Origin: Carposina sasakii
Taxonomy: Eukaryota; Arthropoda; Insecta; Lepidoptera; Carposinidae
Reading direction: 5' to 3'
NCBI GenBank assembly: GCA_014607495.2
Contig: CP053160.1
Coordinates: forward strand, 8,618,001 to 8,682,000
Length of the DNA: 64,000 nucleotides
Shown: positions 53,801 through 58,560 of the stretch, piece by piece
Numbering within the stretch: the stretch's first letter is position 1
Layout: every line of letters begins with the position of its first letter
Position numbers and translations under genes: made by a program
Notes under the pieces: generated by a model
Database searches by the model: none
Seen by the model: only the letters and a program-made list of their open reading frames with translations
Told to the model about the DNA's origin: nothing

Positions 53801-55385
53801 ATAATGTATACTATAACTGCTTCTTAGTAATTTATATTTCTATCTTTAAAAAAAACCTAGTTATACATCAAACTGTGGTGTGGTCTACCTCTTCCTTTGT
53901 CATTTAGGGACAGACAGAATGCAAGAAGGTGTTTATTGGAACGGTCTACCTCTTCCTGAAAAAAATTTGTCGTGGAATAAAATTGAGACGTAGGCGCGGG
54001 TATACACAACGAGTAGTGTATAATACCTTTCTCTTTCTCCCTCTTTCTTTTCGTTCTCTCATCCCTTCTCTCTCTATTACTACAGAATGTATATACTCAT
54101 GAAATGGACAAACGTGGCGAATACTCACATTATAGATACATTTTAAACTTTGAGCCCGATTTTTCTTTTATTGTGTCGATCTTTAGCCGAAGAACTTCGT
54201 CTACCTGGTGTCCCACGACACCACTTCCTTTGTATCTGTATGTATTAGATATAATGTTAGAAAATTGTTGGAAATTCCCAAGGAGGGTTGGTATTGACCA
54301 GTGAATGTGGCATGAATGTAGATGGATACAACAGAAGAGGTAGACCAAACAAATGTTGGATGGACTGTGAGGGAGGATATGCGTGTACTGGGAGTGAGCA
54401 ATGAGATGACGGATAATAGGGATGAATGGAAAAAAAGTACAGATTACACGTACAAAAGTACGATGATGATGGTTGGTAATTGGTATCAACCAGCTATAAA
54501 ACCATGACAAAACTTTGGTGATCTTAAAAAATTCACCAACCGAACCTACTATGTAAATACTCACAAAAGAGGGCATATAAATGTTTCTGGTGTTAATAAG
54601 GTCATAATGTTAATAACTATCATGAAAAATTTAAAACCTAGTTAAGGGTCAGTTTTATATAATGTGAGTTTCCACCCTCACCTTATACAAGTAGGTATGA
54701 TGCAATATTGCACTGAACTTGCAAATGCATATTCTAGGTATTGATCATAGATAATAGATTTATAATTCAGCTGTGCTGTTCAAAGTTCTATAAGTAATGT
54801 AGTGTCATCAAATTATTAGTAGGAATAAATAATGATGAATTTGATTTGATTTGATTTGATTATGGTACATGTTTGCATGTAATTTTAGGTTTAACCTACA
54901 AACAGAACTAACCTACCTAGGTATTCATAGGTAAATAGGATCTGAAGCATTTTTAGCAGGATAAACTTTTTTATTCTGACCAAAGTTCTAGAAAAGAATT
55001 GAGAAATAATTACTTTTGCAAAAGTAATTAAATAATATGACAAATATATTCAATCATTCAGTAACAAAGTGAGGATTTTTGAACTATATGTTCATTTCAG
55101 GAAAAACATAATTAACTGTAGTTATAGTAAAACTTATAGATATGTGCTACCTATCCGCTACAGTTTAAGTAGTTAGTATAAACTTAAGATAACAAGCCAG
55201 AACAGGATTTTTTGGAAATTTTCTGTGCATTGTATCACCAGCTTTAGTTATCCAGTAAAATTATGTTAAGTAGGTGCTAAAATGTACTCACCATTTCTGT
55301 AAGCCTCCTTCAAGCTGCGTCCTTCCCCGATAGGGGCACGTAAAGCTTCGCAATTAAGTACACCGTTTTCGTCAGGAAAAGTCAT
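23740..55385 (-). CDS. Cationic amino acid transporter CAT-B (SLC7 CAT subfamily), complete, 14 coding exons
   Basis: A 630-residue multi-pass importer expected to carry cationic amino acids at the plasma membrane. Coding exons in transcript order: 55292-55385, 49046-49294, 46341-46469, 45511-45666, 42573-42677, 42059-42196, 41003-41151, 36758-36855, 36186-36325, 35356-35458, 34392-34537, 33525-33658, 32276-32384, 23740-23882. The total is 1893 bp and every junction is in phase. Motifs: [19 protein letters not shown] (TM1), [64 protein letters not shown] and [15 protein letters not shown] 55385 is the first Met after an in-frame TAA. AATAAA on the - strand lies at 23685-23680. Introns cover 94% of the span and are filled with repeats. 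The length is normal for CATs and no defect is seen. Confidence 0.93.
23915..24259 (+). mobile_element. Lep1-type non-autonomous Helitron
   Basis: The 3' end gcgggcgtccactagt has the Helitron CTAGT terminus, with a small gtcc/ggac hairpin just inside. The interior ctgaacagatttcgatgcag is shared with copies at 24912 and 44212. No terminal inverted repeat and no target duplication, as expected for Helitrons. It begins about 30 bp upstream of the acceptor of CAT-B exon 14. Confidence 0.65.
24292..24620. mobile_element. Foldback element FB2 (right arm largely deleted)
   Basis: The left end ttattcactatgggtgcgcc and right end aatacaatttcattt are flanked by a direct repeat of about 11 bp, atagaataatt (24281-24291 and 24621-24631). 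The core reads in the same orientation as the 37112 and 56008 copies. Confidence 0.7.
24912..25222 (+). mobile_element. Lep1-type non-autonomous Helitron
   Basis: Starts TCTATATCTATACATA and ends gggcgtccaCTAGT. Closely related to 23915-24259 and 44212-44554. Confidence 0.65.
25975..26727 (-). pseudogene. Mariner-like transposase, 3' part (copy 2)
   Basis: Carries residues from about [11 protein letters not shown] to the C-terminal ENFL and retains [17 protein letters not shown] and [10 protein letters not shown], the three catalytic Asp boxes. It differs from copy 1 at a few positions (for example FVSGYY for FVWGYY). It is separated from its N-terminal part by the RTE insertion, so it is inactive. 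Confidence 0.85.
26728..28065 (+). pseudogene. 5'-truncated RTE-clade LINE inserted in mariner copy 2
   Basis: An uninterrupted reading frame (about 26746 to the end of the insert) encodes an RTE reverse transcriptase: [92 protein letters not shown], then the C-terminal [18 protein letters not shown] and [17 protein letters not shown]. The apurinic endonuclease and 5' end are missing. Target duplication TGTAGTAT occurs at 26720-26727 and 28066-28073. The 3' end agtggacttctcagggctg joins the target directly. RT box FADD is intact but the element cannot be autonomous. Confidence 0.9.
28066..28523 (-). pseudogene. Mariner-like transposase, 5' part (copy 2)
   Basis: On the - strand it encodes the N-terminal helix-turn-helix half up to EAHRIL. 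A 2-bp insertion relative to copy 1 near 28281 (gtgaactttgaag for gtgaacctcag) shifts the frame upstream of PETWPDH. Confidence 0.8.
29964..30034 (+). repeat. tRNA-like SINE head or tRNA pseudogene
   Basis: It has a good D arm (gctc/gagc), a perfect T arm (gtgag ttcaaat ctcac) and six of seven acceptor pairs. The anticodon stem is badly mismatched around cggaatg, so it is unlikely to be functional. The 3' continuation gtgaaaaaaatttgcattt matches another fragment at 52671-52720, indicating a dispersed tRNA-derived SINE. Confidence 0.6.
30058..30271. mobile_element. Palindromic MITE-1, TA-flanked
   Basis: Nearly a perfect foldback. CAGGGTGTAACAAAAAGGG and its complement lie at the ends, with catgtttatttttcc-type blocks inside. 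It is flanked by TA. Copies at 35721, 48738 and 59174, and a fragment at 41806. Confidence 0.8.
30278..30658 (+). mobile_element. MITE-2 copy, TA-flanked
   Basis: Starts CAGGGTGATTTTTGGTCG, ends aaacattctg, and lies only 6 bp after MITE-1. The TATATA between them serves both elements. Confidence 0.78.
30900..31125 (-). repeat. Unclassified repeat (also at 49534-49790, opposite strand)
   Basis: Shared blocks include ggctttccgtcccatcgg, cacttagctcgtgcctcgga and cgtatttcggccaaggcgacc, in the opposite orientation at 49534. No coding potential. Confidence 0.5.
31136..31230 (-). repeat. tRNA-like SINE head (- strand)
   Basis: The - strand reads tagaccagtggttaagacg (A-box-like) and gtaagttcgatcccagtcac (B-box-like). 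It has no proper cloverleaf. Confidence 0.5.
31826..32205 (+). pseudogene. Jockey/CR1-like LINE 3' end
   Basis: The frame reads [20 protein letters not shown] then KNHYLSLQ and stop, the standard C-terminus of these LINEs. It is followed by about 280 bp of 3' UTR ending in an aataagaataagaa tail. The tail lies 70 bp from CAT-B exon 13. Confidence 0.75.
32276..32384 (-). CDS. CAT-B exon 13
   Basis: The acceptor is tgtgcag|gtacc and the donor tgcag|gtcaga. Encodes [20 protein letters not shown] through AVWIAA. It has the same length as CAT-A exon A8. Confidence 0.92.
32505..32735 (+). repeat. SINE-C copy
   Basis: Starts atacatacatataatcacgcc and ends cccgggaagagaagcagctg. Lies in the CAT-B intron between exons 12 and 13. 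Confidence 0.6.
32960..33114. mobile_element. Palindromic MITE, GCGATAGCG family
   Basis: Arms aatgcgatagcgaaaattg and caactttcgctaacgcatt, with a C-rich core different from the other copies. Confidence 0.65.
33293..33506. mobile_element. Foldback MITE beside CAT-B exon 12 donor
   Basis: Inverted arms of about 59 bp (ctcgagcacaccggatgcg to cattcggtgtgctcgag), rich in acgta/gcgtatgcg motifs. It ends 18 bp from the exon boundary. Confidence 0.7.
33525..33658 (-). CDS. CAT-B exon 12
   Basis: The acceptor is tcggcag|gcgtg and the donor cacg|gtatgt. Encodes [15 protein letters not shown] through DKKLAFT. A 0.2-kb foldback MITE begins 18 bp into the intron. Confidence 0.9.
33700..33880 (-). repeat. 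SINE-B copy, degraded
   Basis: On the - strand it includes cacgggaggcgctgctgtcc-like and gtgactgtgggcaaac blocks and an RTE-like tail. Confidence 0.5.
33952..34359 (+). mobile_element. Helitron fragment carrying a nested MITE
   Basis: Runs from cactaacattataaatgcg to gcgggcattctctagt, interrupted at 34120-34277 by a GCGATAGCG-family MITE. The nesting shows the MITE moved after the Helitron. Confidence 0.6.
34120..34277. mobile_element. Palindromic MITE, GCGATAGCG family (nested)
   Basis: Outer ends ggccccctgattacctaa and ttacgtaatcaggagac. The core contains a GT-rich stretch (gtgtgtgcgtgcgcgtgtgt). Confidence 0.7.
34392..34537 (-). CDS. CAT-B exon 11
   Basis: The acceptor is tgtgtag|ttacg and the donor tacg|gtaagg. 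Encodes the variable loop [15 protein letters not shown] through TTTLVTLY. It is six codons shorter than CAT-A exon A6. Confidence 0.88.
35075..35345 (-). pseudogene. Jockey/CR1-like LINE C-terminus
   Basis: The - strand reads [20 protein letters not shown], then [19 protein letters not shown], then [16 protein letters not shown] and stop. It is open across the whole segment. It starts about 10 bp inside the intron after CAT-B exon 10, in the sense direction. Confidence 0.75.
35356..35458 (-). CDS. CAT-B exon 10
   Basis: The acceptor is cttacag|gtatc and the donor ctgcg|gtaagg. Encodes [19 protein letters not shown] through ACVLILR. A LINE fragment starts about 10 bp past the donor. Confidence 0.92.
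35721..35927. mobile_element. Palindromic MITE-1, one end missing
   Basis: The left half is intact (CAGGGTGTAACAAAAAAGG); the right arm stops after ggttctctacagtggg. Confidence 0.7.
36004..36043 (-). repeat. Partial duplicate of the exon 9 / intron junction of CAT-B
   Basis: About 40 bp nearly identical to 36168-36207, covering the last roughly 24 coding bases, the donor and the first intron bases. The copy's donor is actg|gttagt. Confidence 0.65.
36186..36325 (-). CDS. CAT-B exon 9
   Basis: The acceptor is ccccag|tctttt and the donor actg|gttcgt (weak). Encodes [15 protein letters not shown] through VVAGFFT. A near copy of its last 24 bp with a better donor lies about 165 bp downstream. 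Confidence 0.88.
36549..36670 (+). mobile_element. Foldback element fragment (one arm)
   Basis: Left arm only: gcccgccaccgggccctata through ccaagcacctagcatgcaa. Confidence 0.65.
36758..36855 (-). CDS. CAT-B exon 8
   Basis: The acceptor is gacag|aacgag and the donor ccag|gtaaga. Encodes [15 protein letters not shown] through ICALCS. It is short and easy to miss, but required by the phases and equal with exon 9 to CAT-A exon A4. Confidence 0.88.
37112..37573. mobile_element. Foldback element FB3, both arms present
   Basis: Left arm cactatgggtgcgcccacc, right arm gggcgcacccatagtg and a single-sided extension ending ttcattta. A direct repeat taaagtaattatt borders it at 37101-37113 and again just after ttcattta (about 37594). 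Confidence 0.7.
38093..40750 (+). mobile_element. Complete mariner-like element copy 1 with 623-bp terminal inverted repeats
   Basis: Starts CAGGATGTCCCAAGAAAT and ends CTTGGGACACCCTG, flanked by TA. The terminal inverted repeats (38093-38715 and 40128-40750) are equal in length and nearly identical, much longer than in most Tc1/mariner elements. The right repeat includes the last 23 codons of the transposase and its stop, so the left repeat holds an antisense copy of them. It lies in the CAT-B intron between exons 7 and 8. The intact reading frame and arms suggest recent movement. Confidence 0.9.
39116..40198 (+). CDS. Tc1/mariner superfamily transposase, intact
   Basis: A 360-residue transposase that would bind the element ends and cut and paste it at TA. 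An N-terminal helix-turn-helix region (about 1-115) includes [11 protein letters not shown], the AT-hook-like linker (about 60-70), and a second helix-turn-helix ([21 protein letters not shown]). The catalytic core has Asp161 (WTDESHF), Asp252 ([10 protein letters not shown]) and Asp289 ([10 protein letters not shown]). There are 36 residues between the second and third Asp, so the spacing is D-D-36-D, not the 34 of classical mariner. The start is ATG 39116. The frame is uninterrupted and the C-terminus ([16 protein letters not shown]) is encoded inside the right inverted repeat. Copy 2 in this window is broken. Confidence 0.9.
   Translation: MSFSSRDYALMHYFYGYAKGNASEAARLYRQQVQNSGEPQPETWPDHRTILRVHNSYMEGRLPGRRPGRPSQMHDPDVVDSVVEEVARDPSVSVRTIERRTGIPKSEAHRILQKEGFHPYHIQKVQQLKPEDYPRRVAFCQEMLRRQAEDANFFNTILWTDESHFKRCGIFNIHNYHSWSIENPHMTRASNFQEQFSVNLWSGVLNGQLIGPFQLPDRLNGESYLEFLRQDLDGLLENVDLLTRRNMIFQNDGAPCHFARIVRQHLTERFGDKWIGRGGPIAWPPRSPDLNPIDFFVWGYYKELVYAKDIRNIAELRTKLRQAEETIKSNRVAFLRLKEFFLRRCRICIEQEGRHFENFL
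40757..40990 (-). repeat. tRNA-derived SINE (SINE-A)
   Basis: A full-length - strand copy. Its head (cctgggttcgaatcccggt) abuts CAT-B exon 7, starting 13 bp beyond the donor. Its tail lies 7 bp from the mariner end. Confidence 0.75.
41003..41151 (-). CDS. CAT-B exon 7
   Basis: The acceptor is cgcgcag|ggttc and the donor tgcag|gtacgg. Encodes [16 protein letters not shown] through MLPYYMQ. Sequence upstream of the acceptor is a 20-bp minisatellite, and a SINE begins 13 bp beyond the donor. Confidence 0.9.
41159..41439 (-). repeat. 20/21-bp minisatellite, about 14 units
   Basis: The + strand unit is acacatagcgacacactcgg(g). Units differ by one-base indels and a few substitutions. It starts about 8 bp from the acceptor of CAT-B exon 7, so on the transcript strand gagtgtgtcgctatgtgtcc repeats run into the splice site. 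Confidence 0.9.
41806..41985. mobile_element. MITE-1 fragment
   Basis: Central part of the palindrome (caagattgtatgaaaattcctgag and its partner) without the CAGGGTG ends. Confidence 0.6.
42059..42196 (-). CDS. CAT-B exon 6
   Basis: The acceptor is tatatag|cggac and the donor attg|gtgagt. Encodes [16 protein letters not shown] through AAVCFYGFI. Confidence 0.92.
42215..42350. mobile_element. Palindromic MITE, GCGATAGCG family (partial)
   Basis: A partial copy in direct contact with the next one. One arm is shortened. Confidence 0.65.
42355..42544. mobile_element. Palindromic MITE, GCGATAGCG family
   Basis: Full copy, gcccccttattacctaac to ggtaatcagggggc, ending 29 bp from CAT-B exon 5. Confidence 0.72.
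42573..42677 (-). CDS. CAT-B exon 5
   Basis: The acceptor is attccag|tgggcc and the donor taaag|gtgaga. Encodes [15 protein letters not shown] through ISGSFK. It has the same length as CAT-A exon A2. Confidence 0.92.
42835..43065 (-). repeat. SINE-C copy
   Basis: Reverse orientation, from cagctggtactcttcccggg to gtgattgtatgtatgtat. Confidence 0.6.
43369..44210 (+). mobile_element. Foldback element G1, about 0.84 kb, TA-flanked
   Basis: The ends TGTCGTGGCCATAT and ATATGGCCACGACA are flanked by TA. Both ends carry many atttcatgaaatggtcg-type palindromes. The core contains (CCTAA)4 at about 43770-43792. A second copy, in the opposite orientation, is at 46539-47334. Confidence 0.8.
44212..44554 (+). 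mobile_element. Lep1-type non-autonomous Helitron
   Basis: Ends gggcgtccaCTAGT. It starts directly at the edge of foldback G1. Confidence 0.62.
44661..45035 (+). mobile_element. MITE-2 copy
   Basis: From ctgatttttttgtcgtcaacg to aaaaatatcctg, TA-flanked, with a small internal rearrangement near 44780. Confidence 0.72.
45233..45365 (+). repeat. SINE-B 3' half
   Basis: From tgactgcggtcaccaaaccc to gtctgcaataggctgcag. Lies 145 bp from CAT-B exon 4. Confidence 0.58.
45511..45666 (-). CDS. CAT-B exon 4
   Basis: The acceptor is ccccag|gtgcag and the donor tctc|gtaagt. Encodes [16 protein letters not shown] through [10 protein letters not shown]. Together with exon 3 it is equal in length to CAT-A exon A1. 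Confidence 0.9.
45900..46012. mobile_element. Short MITE, GTAAGCACG family
   Basis: Related to 4788-4918 (cctttttacgcggcgtaacg, gacgatagcgttacgga), but the left terminus is lost. Confidence 0.5.
46050..46292 (+). repeat. SINE-B copy
   Basis: From agccgcgtggtgccggcag to cagcagtaggctgaagaag, 50 bp from the 3' end of CAT-B exon 3. Confidence 0.6.
46341..46469 (-). CDS. CAT-B exon 3
   Basis: The acceptor is tcgacag|gtctc and the donor atag|gtaata. Encodes [13 protein letters not shown] through NLILEYII. A 0.8-kb foldback element ends 69 bp upstream of its acceptor. Confidence 0.93.
46539..47334 (-). mobile_element. Foldback element G2, about 0.8 kb, TA-flanked
   Basis: Reverse-complement relative of 43369-44210 with the same ends and TA flanks. 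The telomere-like block reads ggttaggttagg here. It begins 69 bp upstream of the acceptor of CAT-B exon 3. Confidence 0.8.
47339..47865. repeat. Dispersed repeat R-E (paired with 60822-61330)
   Basis: About 500 bp shared with 60822-61330 in the same direction: gtgttactatgattatctgat, gggagctttcttgctattt, ggagaactgtctagcagctc. On the - strand both copies hold a similar open frame (79 and 78 codons, [17 protein letters not shown]). The class is unknown. Confidence 0.6.
48630..48692 (+). repeat. RTE LINE 3' tail
   Basis: gttggggaaggcccatgttc, agtggacttcgcatgactg, then (gat)n. A 5'-truncated end of the kind seen at 28021-28065. Confidence 0.55.
48738..49009. mobile_element. Palindromic MITE-1, TA-flanked
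   Basis: A complete foldback with CAGGGTGTAACAAAAAGGG ends. Lies 36 bp from the donor of CAT-B exon 2. Confidence 0.78.
49046..49294 (-). CDS. CAT-B exon 2
   Basis: The acceptor is tttacag|gaggg and the donor gccg|gtaag. It encodes residues about 32-114 with the N-terminal helix and TM1-TM2 ([36 protein letters not shown]). The corresponding CAT-A exon lies outside the window. Confidence 0.93.
49314..49525 (-). mobile_element. Helitron-derived fragment
   Basis: Reverse orientation: actagttggatggccgcgac, then gggataaaaatattttccc. Begins about 20 bp upstream of CAT-B exon 2. Confidence 0.5.
49534..49790 (+). repeat. Unclassified repeat (pairs with 30900-31125)
   Basis: Same blocks as 30900-31125 in the opposite direction, with an extra ctggctaatctccgtagag. 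Confidence 0.5.
49890..50250. other. GC-rich insert of unknown origin
   Basis: GC-rich DNA (for example ccccgggttgcgggcc and gctggccgggggacgcgg) in AT-rich surroundings, ending in a purine tract (agaagaaagggaagggg). A + frame from 49735 to 50085 is open, but no family is recognised. It might be the 5' part of an unidentified non-LTR element. Confidence 0.4.
50690..50925 (+). repeat. R-D repeat copy
   Basis: gtgctgatgcggaacttcac, gtaagagtcgactaagga and gatgagctagcaag blocks. Confidence 0.45.
50939..51304 (+). mobile_element. MITE-2 copy
   Basis: From CAGGATGATTTTCGGTCG to caacgaaaaaacacctg, TA-flanked. Confidence 0.75.
51810..51998 (-). repeat. SINE-C copy with (tatg)n tail
   Basis: Ends gtgattatatgtatgtatgt. 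Otherwise as in 42835-43065. Confidence 0.6.
52671..52722 (+). repeat. tRNA-like SINE fragment
   Basis: gaggtcgtgagttcaagtctc followed by a T-rich stretch and catttctt, matching the 3' part of 29964-30034 and its tail. Confidence 0.5.
53000..53125 (+). pseudogene. Non-LTR retrotransposon C-terminal remnant
   Basis: The frame [20 protein letters not shown] resembles the last residues of LINE polyproteins (AKDRxxWRxIV). Nothing upstream is recognisable. Confidence 0.4.
53440..53690 (-). pseudogene. RTE/BovB-like LINE C-terminal remnant
   Basis: The - strand frame contains [20 protein letters not shown], the conserved motif that follows the RT domain in these LINEs (compare [17 protein letters not shown] at 27830). 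It is truncated on both sides. Confidence 0.65.
53700..54270. other. CAT-B intron 1, unassigned
   Basis: AT-rich with a pyrimidine-rich ctctttctccctctttctt block near 54030. No gene or repeat is identified. Confidence 0.4.
54280..54460 (+). pseudogene. Non-LTR retrotransposon C-terminal remnant, frameshifted
   Basis: [12 protein letters not shown] in one frame continues as [20 protein letters not shown] in another, a familiar LINE C-terminal signature (GRPxKRWMDCVxEDM). The frame break shows decay. Confidence 0.6.
55292..55385 (-). CDS. CAT-B exon 1 (start codon)
   Basis: Encodes [18 protein letters not shown] through AYRN. The donor is aaatg|gtgagt. The ATG has A at -3 and follows an in-frame TAA. 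It joins in phase 1 to exon 2, giving [13 protein letters not shown]. The assignment rests on phase and context, since this N-terminal part is not conserved. Confidence 0.75.
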
Positions 55386-56000
55386 AATTTGTAAATCGAC
55401 ACCTTACCTACCCAACTTACTTTGGTAAGTAATACAACCGTTCAGAACTGTGTTACTACACGACGCATGAATATGAAACTAACACAGATATTACTGCGAA
55501 TCGTGTAACTGTGTAAATATGAAATTTTTTAGCAAATTCAGAAGTCCAGTCAATGAAAAATAAACAAAAAGTGGACCCTCACACAAATCTAACCTCAAAT
55601 CCATTGTCATTTTTTTTTTATTTATTCCGTCCGTCCGAATATCGTAACAACGAAATTTTGTCCATACGTGCGAGGCGTGATGTTCATACGAAACAAAGGA
55701 AAAAAACATGAATTCTTAATATTCAACAGTTTAATTGAGCCCATTGTACAGAAAATAAAGAATACGTACAATAGCAAAGTTACACACAATTACAAGACAA
55801 CATGTTTAGGTACTTGTCGGACATTGAACACGCTACTATGTTATAATATAATATAATAATATGTATTCTCTTTCTACGTAAAATAAGTATACGATGCGAC
55901 CTCAGGATATGTATCAAAGATTACGGAGCCAAAAATATGTAGCAAATGTATGTATATATCATTCATATTGTCCGTTTCATAGAATAGGTAAGTAGGTACC
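55386..56000 (-). promoter_or_regulatory. Presumed CAT-B 5' UTR and promoter region
   Basis: Sequence upstream of ATG 55385 with an in-frame TAA just before it. No clear TATA/initiator pair and no repeat family is seen, so the transcription start is not placed. A non-coding first exon is possible. Confidence 0.35.
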
Positions 56001-56006
56001 TAGTTC

Positions 56007-56415
56007 ACTATGGGTGCGCACACCACCGGACCCTACACCCTCCACTGACCCTCGGATCTGATAACTCATAACTGCGAAAACAAGCACTTGCACTACCTAC
56101 AATCGCCACGAGAAACCAGACCCGAACACCTAGTATGCAAGATAATACATCGCACTATTTCCGAAATCAAATACTAGATTAATAATCTACCTACATATGT
56201 TTCGCTAACACCCGCGGCATCCTCAGGATTATAAAAAATTGTAAACTACTAATTATTATGAAACTCTAGAACCCAACACATTACACAGAATTTTCTGGTT
56301 TCTCGATCAGATCCGAGGGTCAGTGGAGGGTGTAGGGAGGGCCCGGTGGTGGGCGCACCCATAGTGAATGTTTGAACTTCCGAATTATAACGCCTAATGC
56401 AGTTTCATTTAAGTA
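56007..56415. mobile_element. Foldback element FB4
   Basis: Cactatgggtgcgcacacc arm, core, and the opposite arm ending gcagtttcattta. The direct repeat gtacctagttc lies on both sides (about 55996-56006 and 56416-56426). It separates CAT-B from lipase 3. Confidence 0.68.
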
Positions 56416-56777
56416 CCTAGTTCTTACTATTCCTGATTACAAGAACTAACATTTTTTTGTATGCAGTGAAAGGCAGTGAAACAGAAAATGTTGTCTTGTC
56501 ATCATCCACGTGAAACGTACATACTCTAGTCTAGCACCTATAGAACCTACCTATATGTATTTTATAATGATTGTATTTACCTATCTTATTAATAGAGGAG
56601 AATAATGACCTTAGCTTACCTTAAAAGAAATAAATGCTAGCTGATCACATAGGTAAAGAGGCAGATGGGGAACTATTAGGAAGATAGCTAGGTGTCTCTA
56701 GCTACTAACATTACAACGATACCTACCATACTTACAACTAAATAATAATAAATAAAAACACCGTAATTCAATTTTAA

Positions 56778-58010
56778 TTAAATATCTTTGAATGCATTAT
56801 ATTTTCTAAGCATTTCCACAAGATATGGATACAAGACTATGTGAGCGTCCTTTCCCAATGTATAGTCAATATGATTCCAGTTTGCACCTCCAACGTGATG
56901 AAAGCAAATTAAGTTTCCAATTTCGGCGCCCAACCTTTCAGTGTCCTTGGGTGTGGATATCTCGTCGTTGTCAGACGTGAACAAGACGGTCGGTACCGTC
57001 ACCTTCTTCAGGTCGTACAGCGGGGGCTCAATTCTGCCATACTTCAATGTATTTTTCACTGGCCCGTAATCGAATTGGGCGAATTGCTCCTTGTCGTATG
57101 TTTGTACAAAATGCTCCAAGTTCTGGACACATGTTGCCTGTGGATAGTGCCCTATGTACGTATGAAGGAATTCGGAGTCGAAGTTATCTGCGTCGTAGCC
57201 GGAGCCGAGAAACACGCCTCCGTCCGCACATACTTTATAGCCTATTTCAGGAATATTGCAGATAACATCCAATATGTTATCGGCTACTGTACCTTCTCCA
57301 AAAAGCTTCTTTAATCCCAGAGCTTTTGCTGCTTTAACGATCGGTCTCGCTACTGACAGCAAGAAGTTAAGAGGCTCTCTCACATTGTTCAGGTAGCAAA
57401 TTGGAGCCATAGCAAGGAACAAGTTGACTTTGTGATTGTATTCCGGACGGGTGGACATCAGCACGAGGAACATTGCAGTACCTTCCGAATGCCCGATATA
57501 GCTGAGTTTCTTTGCGCCTGTAACTTCCAACGCCTTGTCAATTTGAGCAGCTACATCATAGTGGCCGTATTCGTGTTCGCTGAACTCCCAGTAGCTGGGA
57601 TCTATTTTGGGGTTTTTGAATAAATGACGGTCTGAGTAGACGTTACCTCTGGCGTTGCCCACCCAAACATCAAAGCCGGCGTCGCTGAGGTAGAAGGCGA
57701 GTGATGTCTTCCCGCGCAGCACGAAGCCGTCAGCGGAGTCGACGAGCCCGTGCTGTAAGTATACTGGATACTTCTTATTTCCAGGTATGCGGAACAGGGT
57801 GAGAATGCAGCCGTCTTCGGTAGTCACCTCATAAGACTCGACCTTTTTGCCGTATTTATGGACGATCCCTGTAAAATTGAGTTTGCCATCGGAGCTGGCG
57901 CCAGCGTCGAATATGTCAGTTTCACCGTTAAAATCATCGTACCCTAGAGATGGCCTGCAGAATACGAGCATTAATGAGAGCGCGAAAAGTTGCGTGAAGT
58001 GTGTTTTCAT
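56778..58010 (-). CDS. Lipase 3, acid-lipase-type alpha/beta hydrolase, secreted, intronless
   Basis: A 410-residue lipase of the acid/gastric family. A signal peptide (MKTHFTQLFALSLMLVFCRP to about residue 23) is followed by a mature start near YDDFNGETDIF. The Abhydro-lipase motif is KKVESYEVTTEDGCILTLFR. The nucleophile elbow is GHSEG with Ser175; Asp349 (SDNDEIS) and His380 (NWNHIDY) complete the triad. It is clearly more distant from lipases 1 and 2 than they are from each other, with a different cap region (residues 210-290). It has one exon. ATG 58010 was chosen because it begins the signal peptide; the in-frame GTG at 58076 lies only about 15 bp from the TATA-like box at 58084-58092. 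It is transcribed toward CAT-B. Confidence 0.92.
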   Translation of the reverse strand: MKTHFTQLFALSLMLVFCRPSLGYDDFNGETDIFDAGASSDGKLNFTGIVHKYGKKVESYEVTTEDGCILTLFRIPGNKKYPVYLQHGLVDSADGFVLRGKTSLAFYLSDAGFDVWVGNARGNVYSDRHLFKNPKIDPSYWEFSEHEYGHYDVAAQIDKALEVTGAKKLSYIGHSEGTAMFLVLMSTRPEYNHKVNLFLAMAPICYLNNVREPLNFLLSVARPIVKAAKALGLKKLFGEGTVADNILDVICNIPEIGYKVCADGGVFLGSGYDADNFDSEFLHTYIGHYPQATCVQNLEHFVQTYDKEQFAQFDYGPVKNTLKYGRIEPPLYDLKKVTVPTVLFTSDNDEISTPKDTERLGAEIGNLICFHHVGGANWNHIDYTLGKDAHIVLYPYLVEMLRKYNAFKDI

Positions 58011-58083
58011 GATGGCTGATTTGATGCCAACTACCGATTCGGTACCTACTAAAATACGAATAAGTTTCGGAAACACTTGTACC

Positions 58084-58093
58084 CATTATATAG
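58084..58093 (-). promoter_or_regulatory. Lipase 3 TATA-like box
   Basis: The - strand reads ctatataatgg, about 75-80 bp upstream of ATG 58010. No strong TCAGT initiator is visible downstream. Confidence 0.45.
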
Positions 58094-58364
58094 CAGCTGC
58101 TTTGTTGACATTATGTCGATGCACCATTACTAAGTAGATACTTAATTTTGAATTGATATTTGTAGCAGTATTTTTTTGGATCCGTTTAGTATATCTATAT
58201 AGAAAGACTAACGACAGGACCTTTTATCTTGTACCTACACTTGTTTTTTTTTGGGTGAAGCGTGCTCATGTGGGGGTGTAGTCTTCATGACTTAGACGAT
58301 GACTGTATCTATCATCATAACATGACTGAGATATCTTTCAGACATAACCGAGAATCATTTGACT

Positions 58365-58560
58365 TCTGACTTGTGCTGATGCGGGCTTCACTAGAATACA
58401 TCAGCTGCATCTCGTTCCGTGCATGTCGTAAGAGTCGATTTAGGAATTGGCGCATTCTTTCAGACGATTAGCTAGCGAACTTGTTACTGTGATGAAGGTG
58501 GCTGTGTAATCTCCCGCAGTTCTGGCTATCCCATTTCGGGACACAGCCGTGTGTTATTTG
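58365..58560 (+). repeat. R-D repeat copy
   Basis: Includes cttcactagaatacatcagc, catgtcgtaagagtcg and atcccatttcgggacacagc. Confidence 0.45.

Noticed and set aside
54130..54576. A 148-codon open frame on the - strand
   Set aside because: It is antisense to a decayed LINE C-terminus, has skewed composition and no recognisable domain.
54840..54862. (TTTGA)n as a telomere or satellite
   Set aside because: Only about four units are present, consistent with a LINE 3' tail or a simple repeat.
23740..58076. A coordinated transporter-lipase gene system
   Set aside because: Adjacency is the only evidence; no shared regulatory motif or fused domain is visible, so a new system cannot be claimed.
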